A stretch of DNA of 64,000 bases from Rhizobiales bacterium YIM 77505 (GTDB lineage: Bacteria > Pseudomonadota > Alphaproteobacteria > Rhizobiales > Beijerinckiaceae), in the NCBI GenBank assembly GCA_000745135.1, contig JQNH01000001.1:930001-994000 (forward strand), given 5' to 3'. Shown here piece after piece: positions 44,426 to 53,546 of the stretch. Numbering within the stretch: position 1 is the stretch's first letter; the number at the start of each line of letters is the position of its first letter. The notes below the pieces were generated by a model. It saw nothing but the letters and a program-made list of their open reading frames with translations. It was not told the DNA's origin and searched no databases. The translations under genes and the position numbers were made by a program.

Positions 44426-46017
44426 CCCGCGAGCGGCTCTATCTGTTCGACACCACCCTGCGCGACGGCGCGCAGACCACCGGCGTCGATTTCTCCTTCG
44501 AGGACAAGCGTGCCGTGGCGGCGCTGCTCGACCGGCTTGGGGTCGACTATGTCGAGGGGGGCTACCCTGGCGCCAACCCCCTCGACACAAGCTTCTTTTC
44601 CGAGAGGCGGACCAGACGGGCCCGGTTCACGGCCTTCGGGATGACGAAGCGCGCCGGCCGCTCGGCGGCGAACGATCCCGGGGTCGCGGCGCTGCTGGAG
44701 GCCTCGGCCGATGCCATCTGCTTCGTGGCGAAGGCATGGGACTATCACGTCCACACCGCGCTGGAGACGAGCCTCGAAGAGAACCTCGACGGCATCCGCG
44801 AGAGCGTCGCCGCGGCGAAGGCGCGAGGCCGCGAGGTGATCGTCGACTGCGAGCACTTCTTCGACGGCTACAAGGCCAATCCCGCCTATGCATTGGCGTG
44901 CGCCCGGTGCGCCTATGAGGCGGGCGCACGCTGGGTGGTGCTGTGCGACACCAATGGCGGCACGCTTCCCGACGAGGTCGAGCGCATCGTGGCGGAGGTG
45001 GCAAGAACGGTCCCAGGCGAAAACCTTGGCATCCACGCCCATGACGATTGCGGCTGCGCGGTCGCCAATTCCCTGGCCGCCGTATCCGCTGGGGTGCGGC
45101 ATATCCAGGGAACGCTCAACGGTCTCGGCGAGCGCTGCGGCAACGCCAATCTGGTTACCCTGATCGGCACGTTGAAGCTGAAGGAGCCATTCGCGTCCCA
45201 GTTCGAGATCGGCGTGTCCGACGAAGCCCTGGCCGAGCTCACGCCCATCTCGCGCGCCCTCGACGAGATCCTCAATCGCTCCCCGAACCGGCATGCTCCT
45301 TATGTCGGAGCCTCGGCCTTCGCCACCAAGGCCGGCATCCACGCCTCGGCGGTGCTGAAGGACCCGCGCACCTACGAGCATGTGCCTCCCGAGGCGGTCG
45401 GCAATGCGCGCAAGGTCCTCGTCTCGGACCAGGCCGGACGTTCCAACATCGTGGCCGAGATGGAGCGCGTCGGGATCAGGCTGCCGAAGGACGACAGCCG
45501 CATCGGGAGGGTGCTCGAGGAGGTCAAGCGCAAGGAGGCGGAAGGCTATGCCTTCGAGGGCGCCGACGCCTCCTTCTACCTCCTCGTCAAGCGGGTGCTC
45601 GGGGAGGTGCCGCGTTTTTTCGAGGTCGAGCGCTTCAAGGTCAATGTGGAGCGGCGCTACAACGCTCTTGGCGAACTCACGACCGTCGCGGAAGCGATCG
45701 TCAAGGTGAAGGTGGGCGACGAGATCCTGATTTCGGCCGCGGAGGGCAACGGGCCGGTCAACGCCCTCGACCTCGCCTTGCGCAAGGACCTCGGCAAGTA
45801 CCAGGACCTGATCCAGGATCTGGAGCTCGTCGACTACAAGGTCCGCATCTTCCAGGGCGGCACGGACGCGGTCACCCGCGTCCTGATCGAGTCCGGCGAC
45901 TCCGCCGGCGAGCGCTGGTTCACCGTCGGCGTCTCGCCCAACATCATCGACGCCTCCTTCCAGGCGCTCTCGGACTCGATCACCTATCGCCTCCTGCAGC
46001 GCGGCGCGAGACCTTAG
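44422..46017 (+). CDS. cimA: Citramalate synthase
   Basis: CimA condenses acetyl-CoA and pyruvate to (R)-citramalate, the first step of the threonine-independent isoleucine route. The ATG at 44422 (MTRERLYLFDTTLRDGAQTTGVDFS) overlaps the GNAT stop and gives 531 residues. The HMGL-like barrel has DTTLRDGAQ, CDTNGGTLPDEV, GIHAHDDCGCAVANSLAAVSAG, HIQGTLNGLGERCGNANL; a linker (RHAPYVGASAFATKAGIHASAV) and a C-terminal LeuA-like dimer regulatory domain follow. Length and motifs fit the TIGR00977 type rather than isopropylmalate synthase. Confidence 0.92.
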   Translation: MTRERLYLFDTTLRDGAQTTGVDFSFEDKRAVAALLDRLGVDYVEGGYPGANPLDTSFFSERRTRRARFTAFGMTKRAGRSAANDPGVAALLEASADAICFVAKAWDYHVHTALETSLEENLDGIRESVAAAKARGREVIVDCEHFFDGYKANPAYALACARCAYEAGARWVVLCDTNGGTLPDEVERIVAEVARTVPGENLGIHAHDDCGCAVANSLAAVSAGVRHIQGTLNGLGERCGNANLVTLIGTLKLKEPFASQFEIGVSDEALAELTPISRALDEILNRSPNRHAPYVGASAFATKAGIHASAVLKDPRTYEHVPPEAVGNARKVLVSDQAGRSNIVAEMERVGIRLPKDDSRIGRVLEEVKRKEAEGYAFEGADASFYLLVKRVLGEVPRFFEVERFKVNVERRYNALGELTTVAEAIVKVKVGDEILISAAEGNGPVNALDLALRKDLGKYQDLIQDLELVDYKVRIFQGGTDAVTRVLIESGDSAGERWFTVGVSPNIIDASFQALSDSITYRLLQRGARP

Positions 46018-46072
46018 GCCTCTCTGGATTCGGCCACGCGCCACGCGCGCTCCAGATGGCAGGGGCGTGCGG

Positions 46073-46462
46073 TCACTCGTCGGTGAAGCGGATCGTCTTT
46101 TCCTTGCACACGTCGAATTCACCGACCTCGGCCTGACCCTCCCCTTCGAAGGTCGCGGCGACGGAGACGGTGCACCCGGTCAACCTTGGCAGCTTGACGG
46201 TGGCGCGGGCCTTCGGCGCGAGCGGCCGCGTGATCTGAGCGGTCTTGCCCTCGGCGCTCAGCACCACCTGGGTCGCCGTCGAGCTGCTGGCATTCACCAC
46301 GGCCACCGTCTGCGCCGGGCGGGGCGTGCGAGCCTTGGCTTTGGCGGCGGGGGGCGCGGCGCCTGGATCGGCGGGTGCGGGCGCGGGGGCCGCTGTCTGG
46401 GCCGCCGCGGTCCCGGCGCTCACGAGCGCTGCGCAGGTCAAAGCGAGAATGAGGCGTGGCAT
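46073..46462 (-). CDS. Small exported protein, Pro/Ala-rich
   Basis: The likely start is ATG 46462 (MPRLILALTCAALVSAGTAAAQ), giving 129 residues with a signal peptide. A Pro/Ala-rich linker (TAAPAPAPADPGAAPPAAKAKARTP) precedes a beta-rich part with two Cys residues (LTGCTVSVAATFEGEGQAEVGEFDVCKEKTIRF). The two Cys probably form a disulfide. No family is recognised. It is convergent with cimA and lies 41 bp after the LOG gene on the same strand. Confidence 0.6.
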   Translation of the reverse strand: MPRLILALTCAALVSAGTAAAQTAAPAPAPADPGAAPPAAKAKARTPRPAQTVAVVNASSSTATQVVLSAEGKTAQITRPLAPKARATVKLPRLTGCTVSVAATFEGEGQAEVGEFDVCKEKTIRFTDE

Positions 46463-46503
46463 ATCCGATTCCTCCCCGAAAAGCTGTTGGGGAACACCCA
46501 AGC

Positions 46504-47121
46504 CTAGAAGCGCTGCTCGATCAAGGCCGCCTGTTCCGGGGAGGTCTCGGGCAAGCGTCGCCCGGCCGCCAAGAGCATCGGCACGACCTCTTCGGGCTTC
46601 TCGGCGACGAGGTAGTTGAGCTCGAGCCCCGGCCGAATGAAGCCAAGCTGCCGCATATGAGCAAAGAGCTCGAGGAGGGGCCGCCAGAACCCCTTCACGC
46701 TGAGAATGAGGATCGGCTTCTTATGCTGGCCGAGCTGGGCCCAGGTCATCTGCTCGACAAGCTCCTCCAGGGTGCCGATTCCCCCCGGCAGGGCGACGAA
46801 GGCATCAGCCCTTTCGAACATCAGGCGCTTGCGCGTATGCATGTCCGGCACGACAATGGTCTCCTGCACGTCGTCGAGCAGGCGCTCCCGGGATTTCAGG
46901 AACTCAGGGATGACCCCCGTGACATGGCCCCCATGGGTGAGAACCGAGCGGGCCAGCGTTCCCATGAGCCCGACATTGCCTCCCCCGTAGACGAGGCCGA
47001 GCCCAGCCCTCGCCAGCTCGCGGCCGAGCACCTCAGCAGCCTCGCTGAAGACGGGGTCCGTCCCTCGTCCTGAGCCGCAGTAAACGCATACCGAGCGAAT
47101 ATCCGTCATGAATCGTTCCAT
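46504..47121 (-). CDS. LOG family protein (TIGR00730, nucleotide 5'-monophosphate phosphoribohydrolase)
   Basis: This 205-residue Rossmann-like protein has SVCVYCGSGRGTDPVF, GLVYGGGNVGLMGTLA, and the active-site motif ALPGGIGTLEELVEQMTWAQLG. LOG proteins remove ribose-5-phosphate from nucleotides, including cytokinin precursors, and bacterial members also act on AMP. The start may be ATG 47121 or 47109. It is divergent from the LysM gene. Confidence 0.9.
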   Translation of the reverse strand: MERFMTDIRSVCVYCGSGRGTDPVFSEAAEVLGRELARAGLGLVYGGGNVGLMGTLARSVLTHGGHVTGVIPEFLKSRERLLDDVQETIVVPDMHTRKRLMFERADAFVALPGGIGTLEELVEQMTWAQLGQHKKPILILSVKGFWRPLLELFAHMRQLGFIRPGLELNYLVAEKPEEVVPMLLAAGRRLPETSPEQAALIEQRF

Positions 47122-47236
47122 CGAGGTCTGGCGCTAAGTCGCACCTCCGACACCGTTTTTGCCGCAATTGCGATAGCCTCTTAGAGCATAAACCGCTTAG
47201 ATAGGCGAACGTGCCGCGTTGTTAGGATGTGAGATC

Positions 47237-48877
47237 ATGGCGAAAGGACGGTGGCCGCAGGTCGTCCTCGCCGTGCTCGGCGTAACCGGGCTCGGAGCAG
47301 TCGTGACCTGGTTCGGGGTCTTGGCGCCGCGCGCGCCGACAACGGGCGTGGCGACAGCGCCGACGGGCCAGCCGCCGCACCAGACAGCGCATGCCGGTCA
47401 TGGGGCTTCGCCGCGGCCAAGTGAGGCTGAAGTCTCTTCGCCTGCTGGACGGCAGCCGGGCGCACCCGAGGGGTCAGCGCCGTCCGTCACGACCGAGCAG
47501 GGCAAGGCGACTGCGACCTCTCCCAAGGGGCAAGGTTCGCGAGAGATGGACGATGCGCAGGAGGGGCCTCCACCTTCCTTCGATATCGTGCGGGTCGAGC
47601 CCACGGGCGAGAGCGTCATCGCCGGCCGGGCGGCGCCCGGATCGACCGTGGAACTCATCAGCAACGGCCGCATGCATGCGCGGGTCGCAAGCGACACCTC
47701 GGGCCTTTTCGCGTTCGTGCCGCCCCCGTTCTCCCCCGGCTCCCACGAGATCAGCCTGAAATCGATCGCGCCGGACGGGACCAAGCGGCGCTCCCGCGAG
47801 AGCGTCACGATCGTGGTGGCGGAACGGCGGGACACGCGGCCGCTCATCGCCCTCACCGCGCCGGACAGGCCGACCGTCGTGCTCTCGTCTCCAGAACCGA
47901 CGAAGCCCCCGGGTGAGCCCGAGCCCTCGAAACAGCAGGCGGCGGGGCGAGCACCCGACCGTCACGCTGCCGCTGCCGCATCGGCTGAGGCATCCTTGCC
48001 CCGTGCCGGCTCGTCCGCCGCTCCCGCGGACAAACCCCAAGCGCCGTCCCAGTCGCCTGAGGGACGCGCCGCCGCGAGCGGGGAGGCGGCTCCGGCAGAC
48101 CTGTCCCAACCGAGCCAAGCCCATGTTTCGCCGTCCCGGCCCTCGGTGCGCATTGCCAGCGTCGAGGCAGAGGAGGGGGGACGGCTCTTCGTCTCCGGCA
48201 GCGCCGCACCGGGTGCGACGGTCCGGCTCTATCTGAACGAAACCCTCGTTGCCCCGGGAGGCGCGGGCGCTGACGGGCGGATCGCCTTCGCCATCGGCCG
48301 CGGGGTCCGGCCCGGCGCCTACCGCGTGCGGCTCGACGACGTGGATTCGGTATCGGGCGAGGTGAAGTCGCGGGCGGAAGTGGAGTTCCGGGTTCCCGCC
48401 CCCCTCGCCATCGAATTGCCGCCCGCAGCTCCGCCCCTCGTGACCCAAGGTCCGGCGGCGCCGGCACAAACGTCGGCCCCTCTCCCGGCCCCCTCGGGAA
48501 CTCCCCGTCCCGCCTCGGCATCGGAGATGCCGGCTACGGCGAATGCTGTGTCTTCGGCCGGTCAGACGGGGTCGGCTGCATCGCGCCCGTCCGATCCAGG
48601 GCCTGCATCGGGCCTTGCGGGCGCTTCTTCTGCCTCCCGCGTCGCCGCCGCGTCGGCCCGCGATCTCGACCCGAGCACGGTGCTGGTGCCCGAGGTCAAC
48701 ACGGCGATCGTGTCGCGAGGGGACAATCTCTGGCGCATCAGCCGGCGGGTCTATGGCCGGGGGGTGCGCTACACGGTGATCTATCAGGCGAATCAGGAGC
48801 AGATCCGCAACCCGCGCCTCATCTATCCTGGGCAGGTCTTCGTCCTGCCCTCGGAGCAGACGAAGGCAGGACGATGA
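47237..48877 (+). CDS. LysM domain membrane-anchored protein with two Ig-like repeats
   Basis: The ATG at 47237 (MAKGRWPQVVLAVLGVTGLGAVVTWF) gives 546 residues with an N-terminal membrane anchor. Two related beta domains appear: VEPTGESVIAGRAAPGSTVELISNG at about 120 and VEAEEGGRLFVSGSAAPGATVRLYLNE at about 310. They are joined by long Pro/Ala/Ser-rich linkers. The C-terminus has a LysM domain (NTAIVSRGDNLWRISRRVYGRGVRYTVIYQAN, RNPRLIYPGQVFVLP). It would bind peptidoglycan and span the periplasm. Similar proteins are common in Hyphomicrobiales, but their role is not settled. Confidence 0.82.
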   Translation: MAKGRWPQVVLAVLGVTGLGAVVTWFGVLAPRAPTTGVATAPTGQPPHQTAHAGHGASPRPSEAEVSSPAGRQPGAPEGSAPSVTTEQGKATATSPKGQGSREMDDAQEGPPPSFDIVRVEPTGESVIAGRAAPGSTVELISNGRMHARVASDTSGLFAFVPPPFSPGSHEISLKSIAPDGTKRRSRESVTIVVAERRDTRPLIALTAPDRPTVVLSSPEPTKPPGEPEPSKQQAAGRAPDRHAAAAASAEASLPRAGSSAAPADKPQAPSQSPEGRAAASGEAAPADLSQPSQAHVSPSRPSVRIASVEAEEGGRLFVSGSAAPGATVRLYLNETLVAPGGAGADGRIAFAIGRGVRPGAYRVRLDDVDSVSGEVKSRAEVEFRVPAPLAIELPPAAPPLVTQGPAAPAQTSAPLPAPSGTPRPASASEMPATANAVSSAGQTGSAASRPSDPGPASGLAGASSASRVAAASARDLDPSTVLVPEVNTAIVSRGDNLWRISRRVYGRGVRYTVIYQANQEQIRNPRLIYPGQVFVLPSEQTKAGR

Positions 48878-48949
48878 CCGGGGCGGGGCTGCGCGGCCGC
48901 GCGACACGACCTATATCGGGCCCAGCACACCGCTAGGATCCCGCACTCC

Positions 48950-50863
48950 ATGGATGCCGTATCCCCCGCGTTTCCGGCCAAGGTGGAGCCGGAGCGCCCC
49001 GGCCTTCTTGCCGTTTTCAGGAAGCTCTGGCCCTATCTTTGGCCGCATGGCCGCCACGATCTGCAGCGGCGGGTCTTTTACGCCTTCGCGCTGCTCGTGC
49101 TTGCCAAGCTCGTCACTGTGACGATGCCCTTCACCTTCAAATGGGCCACCGACGCCCTCGTGGCCGCCGCCGGGCAGGGGGGAGGCGTGGCTCCAGCTGC
49201 CGCCTCTCGGCATTGGCTCTGGGGTGCGCCGATCCTGCTCACCATCCTCTATGGCCTGGCGCGCATTGCCATGGCGCTTCTGACCCAGCTTCGGGACGGC
49301 CTCTTCGCCAAGGTCGCCATGCATGCGGTCCGGCAGCTTGCCCTCAAGACCTTCGCCCACATGCACCGCCTGTCGCTGAGCTTCCATCTCGAACGGAAGA
49401 CCGGCGGGCTGACGCGCATCCTGGAGCGCGGGCGCAACGGCATCGAGGAGCTCTCGCGCCTGTTCGTCCTGCAGCTCCTGCCGACCGTGCTCGAGTTCGG
49501 CCTGGTCCTTGGGATCCTCGCCTACGAGTTCGACTGGCTCTATGCGGCCGTGGTGCTGGTCATGGTGGCGATCTATCTCGCTTACACCTATCAGGCGACC
49601 GAGTGGCGTATCGCCATCCGCAGGCGGATGAACGAGTCGGATACCGACGCCAATACCAAGGCCGTCGACTCTCTCCTCAACTACGAGACGGTGAAGTATT
49701 TCGGCGCCGAAGAGCGGGAGACGCAGCGTTACGATCGCTCGATGGAGCGCTACGAGCGGGCCTCGACGCAGACCTACACCTCGCTCGCGGTTCTCAACGG
49801 CGGGCAGGCGGTCATCTTCACCGTTGGCATGACCATCGTCATGGCGCTCGCCGCGCGCGACATCATGGCTGGTCGGGCGACGATCGGCAGCTTTGTGCTG
49901 GTCAACGCCATGCTGATCCAGCTCTACATCCCGCTCAACTTCATGGGGATGCTCTACCGGGAGATCAAGCAGGCGCTCATCGACATCGACGACATGTTCA
50001 AGATCCTCGAGCGCAACCCCGAGATCGAGGATCGGCCGGGAGCCAAGCCGCTCGTCGTGTCCGAGGGCCGGGTGCGGTTCGAGGATGTTCACTTCGCCTA
50101 CACGCCCGAGCGGCCGATCCTGCGCGGCGTGAGCTTCGAAGTCCCGCCAGGCAAGACCGTCGCCATCGTCGGCCCGTCCGGCGCGGGCAAATCGACCATC
50201 TCGCGGCTCCTGTTCCGCTTCTACGAGCCGTCGCGCGGGCGCATCCTCATCGACGGGCAAGACATTGCGCAGGTGACGCAGGCGAGCTTGAGGGCCGCCA
50301 TCGGCATGGTCCCGCAGGATACCGTGCTCTTCAACGACACCATCGGCTACAATGTGCGCTACGGGCGGTGGGACGCCGAGCCGGAGGAGATGAGGGAGGC
50401 AGCGCGCCTCGCCCAGATCGACCGTTTCGTGTCGTCGCTGCCCGAAGGTTACGACACCCCCGTCGGCGAGCGGGGGCTGAAGCTCTCAGGGGGCGAGAAG
50501 CAGCGCGTGGCCATCGCCCGCACCATCCTCAAGGGGCCGCCGATCCTGGTGCTCGACGAGGCGACCTCCGCCCTCGATTCCTTCACCGAAAAGGAGATCC
50601 AGGACGCCCTCGACCGGGTGAGCCGGGGGCGCACGACGCTCGTCATCGCCCACCGTCTCTCTACGGTGGTGGGGGCCGACGAGATCATCGTCCTCGACAA
50701 GGGCGTCATCGTCGAGCGCGGCTCGCACGCCGCGCTCCTGGCGCAGGGAGGCGTCTACGCCGCCATGTGGAACCGCCAACGCCAGGCGGAGGAGGCGCGC
50801 GAGGTGCTCAAGCGTGCGGAAGAGGCTGATGGGCCGTCCCATCGCGTCAGCGTCGCCGGTTGA
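48950..50863 (+). CDS. Atm1-type ABC exporter (half-transporter)
   Basis: This 637-residue fused membrane/ATPase protein resembles the ABCB7/Atm1 family, which exports glutathione-based sulfur compounds in cytosolic iron-sulfur cluster supply and metal tolerance. The six-helix region contains VDSLLNYETVKYFGAEERETQRYDRSMERYE, a hallmark of Atm1 relatives. The ATPase has Walker A GPSGAGKST, Q-loop VPQDTVLFNDTIGYNVRYG, signature LSGGEKQRVAIAR and Walker B ILVLDEATSALD. It would work as a homodimer. It is followed by psd with a 79-bp gap. Confidence 0.9.
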   Translation: MDAVSPAFPAKVEPERPGLLAVFRKLWPYLWPHGRHDLQRRVFYAFALLVLAKLVTVTMPFTFKWATDALVAAAGQGGGVAPAAASRHWLWGAPILLTILYGLARIAMALLTQLRDGLFAKVAMHAVRQLALKTFAHMHRLSLSFHLERKTGGLTRILERGRNGIEELSRLFVLQLLPTVLEFGLVLGILAYEFDWLYAAVVLVMVAIYLAYTYQATEWRIAIRRRMNESDTDANTKAVDSLLNYETVKYFGAEERETQRYDRSMERYERASTQTYTSLAVLNGGQAVIFTVGMTIVMALAARDIMAGRATIGSFVLVNAMLIQLYIPLNFMGMLYREIKQALIDIDDMFKILERNPEIEDRPGAKPLVVSEGRVRFEDVHFAYTPERPILRGVSFEVPPGKTVAIVGPSGAGKSTISRLLFRFYEPSRGRILIDGQDIAQVTQASLRAAIGMVPQDTVLFNDTIGYNVRYGRWDAEPEEMREAARLAQIDRFVSSLPEGYDTPVGERGLKLSGGEKQRVAIARTILKGPPILVLDEATSALDSFTEKEIQDALDRVSRGRTTLVIAHRLSTVVGADEIIVLDKGVIVERGSHAALLAQGGVYAAMWNRQRQAEEAREVLKRAEEADGPSHRVSVAG

Positions 50864-50942
50864 CGCCTCAAGGCGCCACTGCCATTCCGGGCGCGGCCCT
50901 GCGGGCCGACCGAAATGACAGGGTTGCAAAGCGACAGGCACG

Positions 50943-51650
50943 ATGACCGACATCTTCGAATCCATGCGGCGCGTTCTCGTCCCGATCCACCGGGAGGGCT
51001 ATCCGTTCATCGCCATCGCGCTCGTGGCTTCCCTCGCTCTCGGCCACTGGGTGTGGGAGCCGCTCGGCTGGCTCGGCGCCGTCGTGACCTTGTGGATGTG
51101 CTATTTCTTCCGCGACCCGACGCGGGTGACGCCCATGCGCGACGGCCTGGTGGTGTCCCCCGCCGATGGCCGGGTGAGCATGATCACCACCACTGTGCCC
51201 CCTGCCGAGACCGGGCTGCCGGCCGAGCCCATGACCCGCATCTCGGTCTTCATGAACGTCTTCGACTGCCACGTGAACCGCTCGCCGGTGAGCGGCCGCG
51301 TGGTCGAGCAGGTCTATACGCCGGGGCTTTTCATTAACGCCGAGCTCGACAAGGCGAGCGAGGACAACGAGCGCAACGCCCTTCTCCTGGAGACCGCGAG
51401 CGGGGTCCGGATCGGGGTTGTCCAGATCGCCGGCCTCGTGGCGCGGCGCATCGTCAGCTTCGTGCGCGAGGGGGATACGCTGGCGGCCGGCCAGCGCTTC
51501 GGCCTCATCCGCTTCGGTTCGCGCCTCGACGTCTACCTGCCGCTCTCCGCCCAGGTCCTGGTTGGCCTCGACCAAGTGGCGGTGGCCGGCGAAACCGTGC
51601 TTGCCGATCTGAAAGCAAGCGAGCCGCCCCGCCAGTTCAAGGCGGAGTGA
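50943..51650 (+). CDS. psd: Phosphatidylserine decarboxylase, short type
   Basis: Psd makes phosphatidylethanolamine from phosphatidylserine. The 235-residue protein has a membrane-associated N-terminus ([25 protein letters not shown]), then [33 protein letters not shown] and the self-cleavage site in [14 protein letters not shown], where Gly-Ser yields the pyruvoyl group. In many alphaproteobacteria pssA follows psd; here the next gene is rarA, so phosphatidylserine synthase must be elsewhere. Confidence 0.93.
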   Translation: MTDIFESMRRVLVPIHREGYPFIAIALVASLALGHWVWEPLGWLGAVVTLWMCYFFRDPTRVTPMRDGLVVSPADGRVSMITTTVPPAETGLPAEPMTRISVFMNVFDCHVNRSPVSGRVVEQVYTPGLFINAELDKASEDNERNALLLETASGVRIGVVQIAGLVARRIVSFVREGDTLAAGQRFGLIRFGSRLDVYLPLSAQVLVGLDQVAVAGETVLADLKASEPPRQFKAE

Positions 51651-51852
51651 CAGCCGCCATCCCGCTCCGCCAGGGCGGGGTTGGCGTATGCACGACGCCG
51701 CAAGAGCAGGTCTAGCCATATAGGAAATCAGCCCGATCTGATTGGGTTGCAAGACGCCGCCGCTTCGCTCCGGCCACCGCGCCCGCGCGCAAAAGGATCG
51801 GGGAGCTATCGCCTTGGCCTGCGAACGCGCTAAATGGGCAGCGACGCCGATC

Positions 51853-53163
51853 ATGACCGATCTCTTCACCGTTTCAGGGCTCGACCAGGCCGCCCCGCGC
51901 CCGCTCGCCGATCGCCTGCGGCCAACCACCTTGGCCGAGGTGGTCGGGCAGGACCATCTCGTTGGCCCCGACGGGGCATTGACGCGGCTCCTGCGCTCAG
52001 GCTCGCTTGGCTCCCTCATTTTCTGGGGACCGCCGGGGACGGGGAAGACCACCGTCGCGCGGCTCCTCGCCAACGACACCGACCTTCACTTCGAGCAGAT
52101 CTCGGCCATCTTCTCGGGCGTGAACGACCTGAAGAAGGTGTTCGAGGCGGCGCGTCAGCGCCGCGCCGTCGGCAAGGGCACGCTCCTCTTCGTCGACGAG
52201 ATCCACCGCTTCAACCGTGCTCAGCTCGACGCCTTCCTGCCGGTGATGGAAGACGGCACCATCACCCTCGTCGGCGCCACCACCGAGAACCCGTCCTTCG
52301 AGCTGAACGCCGCGCTCCTCTCGCGGGCCCGCGTCCTCGTCTTCAAGGCCCTCGACGAGGAGGCGCTCGAGAAGCTCCTCGCCCGCGCCGAGGCGATCAC
52401 CGGCCAGAGACTGCCGCTCGACGGGGAGGCGAGGGCGTCGCTCATCCGCATGGCGGACGGGGACGGGCGGGCGGCGCTGACGCTCGCCGAGGAGGTGTGG
52501 CGCTCCGCGAAGCCCGGGGAGATCTTCAACGCCGCCGCCTTGCAGGAGATCGTGCAGCGCCGCGCGCCCATCTACGACAAGGGGCAGGAGGGCCACTACA
52601 ACCTGATCAGCGCCCTGCATAAGACGATCCGCGGCTCCGATCCCGACGCGGCGCTCTACTATCTTGCTCGCATGCTCGATGCGGGGGAGGACCCGCTCTA
52701 TATCGGCCGGCGCCTCGTGCGTGCGGCGGTGGAGGACATCGGCCTTGCCGACCCGCAGGCCCTTATCATCGCCAACGCCGCCAAGGACGCCTTCGATTTC
52801 CTTGGCAGCCCGGAAGGGGAGCTCGCGCTTGCGCAGGCGGTGGTCTATCTCGCAACGGCCCCGAAATCGAACGCCCTCTACACCGCCTACAAGGCGGCAC
52901 GGGGAACGGCAAAGGAGCACGGCTCCCTCATGCCGCCGAAAACCATCCTCAACGCTCCGACAGGACTCATGAGGAAGCTCGGCTACGGCGAGGGCTACGC
53001 TTATGACCATGACGAGCCGGACGCCTTCTCGGGTCAGGATTATTGGCCCGAGAAGCTCGGGCGGCAGCGGTTCTATAGGCCGAGCGGGCGCGGCTTCGAG
53101 CAGGAGGTGCGCAAGCGCCTGGAAAAGTGGGAAGAGCTCCGCAAGGAGCGCCGCGGCGCATGA
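51853..53163 (+). CDS. rarA: Replication-associated recombination protein A (RarA/MgsA AAA+ ATPase)
   Basis: The ATG at 51853 (MTDLFTVSGLDQAAPRPLADRLRPTTLAEVVGQDHLVG) gives 436 residues. RarA acts on stalled replication forks. The AAA+ module has Walker A WGPPGTGKTT, FSGVNDLKKVFEAA, Walker B LLFVDEIHRFNRAQ, sensor 1 GATTENPSFELNAALLSR, and the tetramerisation C-terminus (GHYNLISALHKTIRGSDPDAALYYLARML, NALYTAYKAARGTAKE). The stop overlaps the crcB start (ATGA). Confidence 0.95.
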   Translation: MTDLFTVSGLDQAAPRPLADRLRPTTLAEVVGQDHLVGPDGALTRLLRSGSLGSLIFWGPPGTGKTTVARLLANDTDLHFEQISAIFSGVNDLKKVFEAARQRRAVGKGTLLFVDEIHRFNRAQLDAFLPVMEDGTITLVGATTENPSFELNAALLSRARVLVFKALDEEALEKLLARAEAITGQRLPLDGEARASLIRMADGDGRAALTLAEEVWRSAKPGEIFNAAALQEIVQRRAPIYDKGQEGHYNLISALHKTIRGSDPDAALYYLARMLDAGEDPLYIGRRLVRAAVEDIGLADPQALIIANAAKDAFDFLGSPEGELALAQAVVYLATAPKSNALYTAYKAARGTAKEHGSLMPPKTILNAPTGLMRKLGYGEGYAYDHDEPDAFSGQDYWPEKLGRQRFYRPSGRGFEQEVRKRLEKWEELRKERRGA

Positions 53164-53546
53164 AGGCCTATGTCTTGGTCTTTCTGGGCGCAGGCCTCGG
53201 GGGAATGTTGCGCCACGCAGCGAACCTCATGTCTGAGCGCGCCTTCGGCGCCGCCTTTCCCTGGGGAACCCTGGCCGTCAACGTCGTCGGCTCCCTGGCC
53301 ATGGGGCTTCTGGCTGGTTGGCTCGCCCTCAAGGCGGGCGAGAGCTCGACGCCAAGCCTGCGGCTCTTTCTTGGAACCGGCGTGCTGGGCGGCTTCACCA
53401 CCTTTTCCGCCTTCTCGCTGGATGTCGCGATCCTGTGGGAGCGGGGGCAGGCGGGCGTTGCGGCAACCTACGCCCTCGGCTCGCTCGTCTTATCGATAGC
53501 GGGCCTCGTTCTTGGCCTTGCGATCATCCGGAGTGTCACGTCATGA
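53160..53546 (+). CDS. crcB: Fluoride channel CrcB/FluC
   Basis: This 128-residue protein has four membrane segments and forms dual-topology dimers that let fluoride leave the cell. Conserved motifs are GGMLRHAANL, WGTLAVNVVGSLAMGLLAGWL (Asn of the fluoride path) and LGTGVLGGFTTFSAFSLD (Na-site region and Phe box). The start overlaps the rarA stop and the stop overlaps the next gene, both as ATGA, leaving no room for a fluoride riboswitch directly upstream. Confidence 0.93.
   Translation: MKAYVLVFLGAGLGGMLRHAANLMSERAFGAAFPWGTLAVNVVGSLAMGLLAGWLALKAGESSTPSLRLFLGTGVLGGFTTFSAFSLDVAILWERGQAGVAATYALGSLVLSIAGLVLGLAIIRSVTS

Noticed and set aside
53100-53160. Fluoride riboswitch before crcB
   Set aside because: crcB overlaps rarA by ATGA and the upstream sequence is coding, so there is no leader for a riboswitch.
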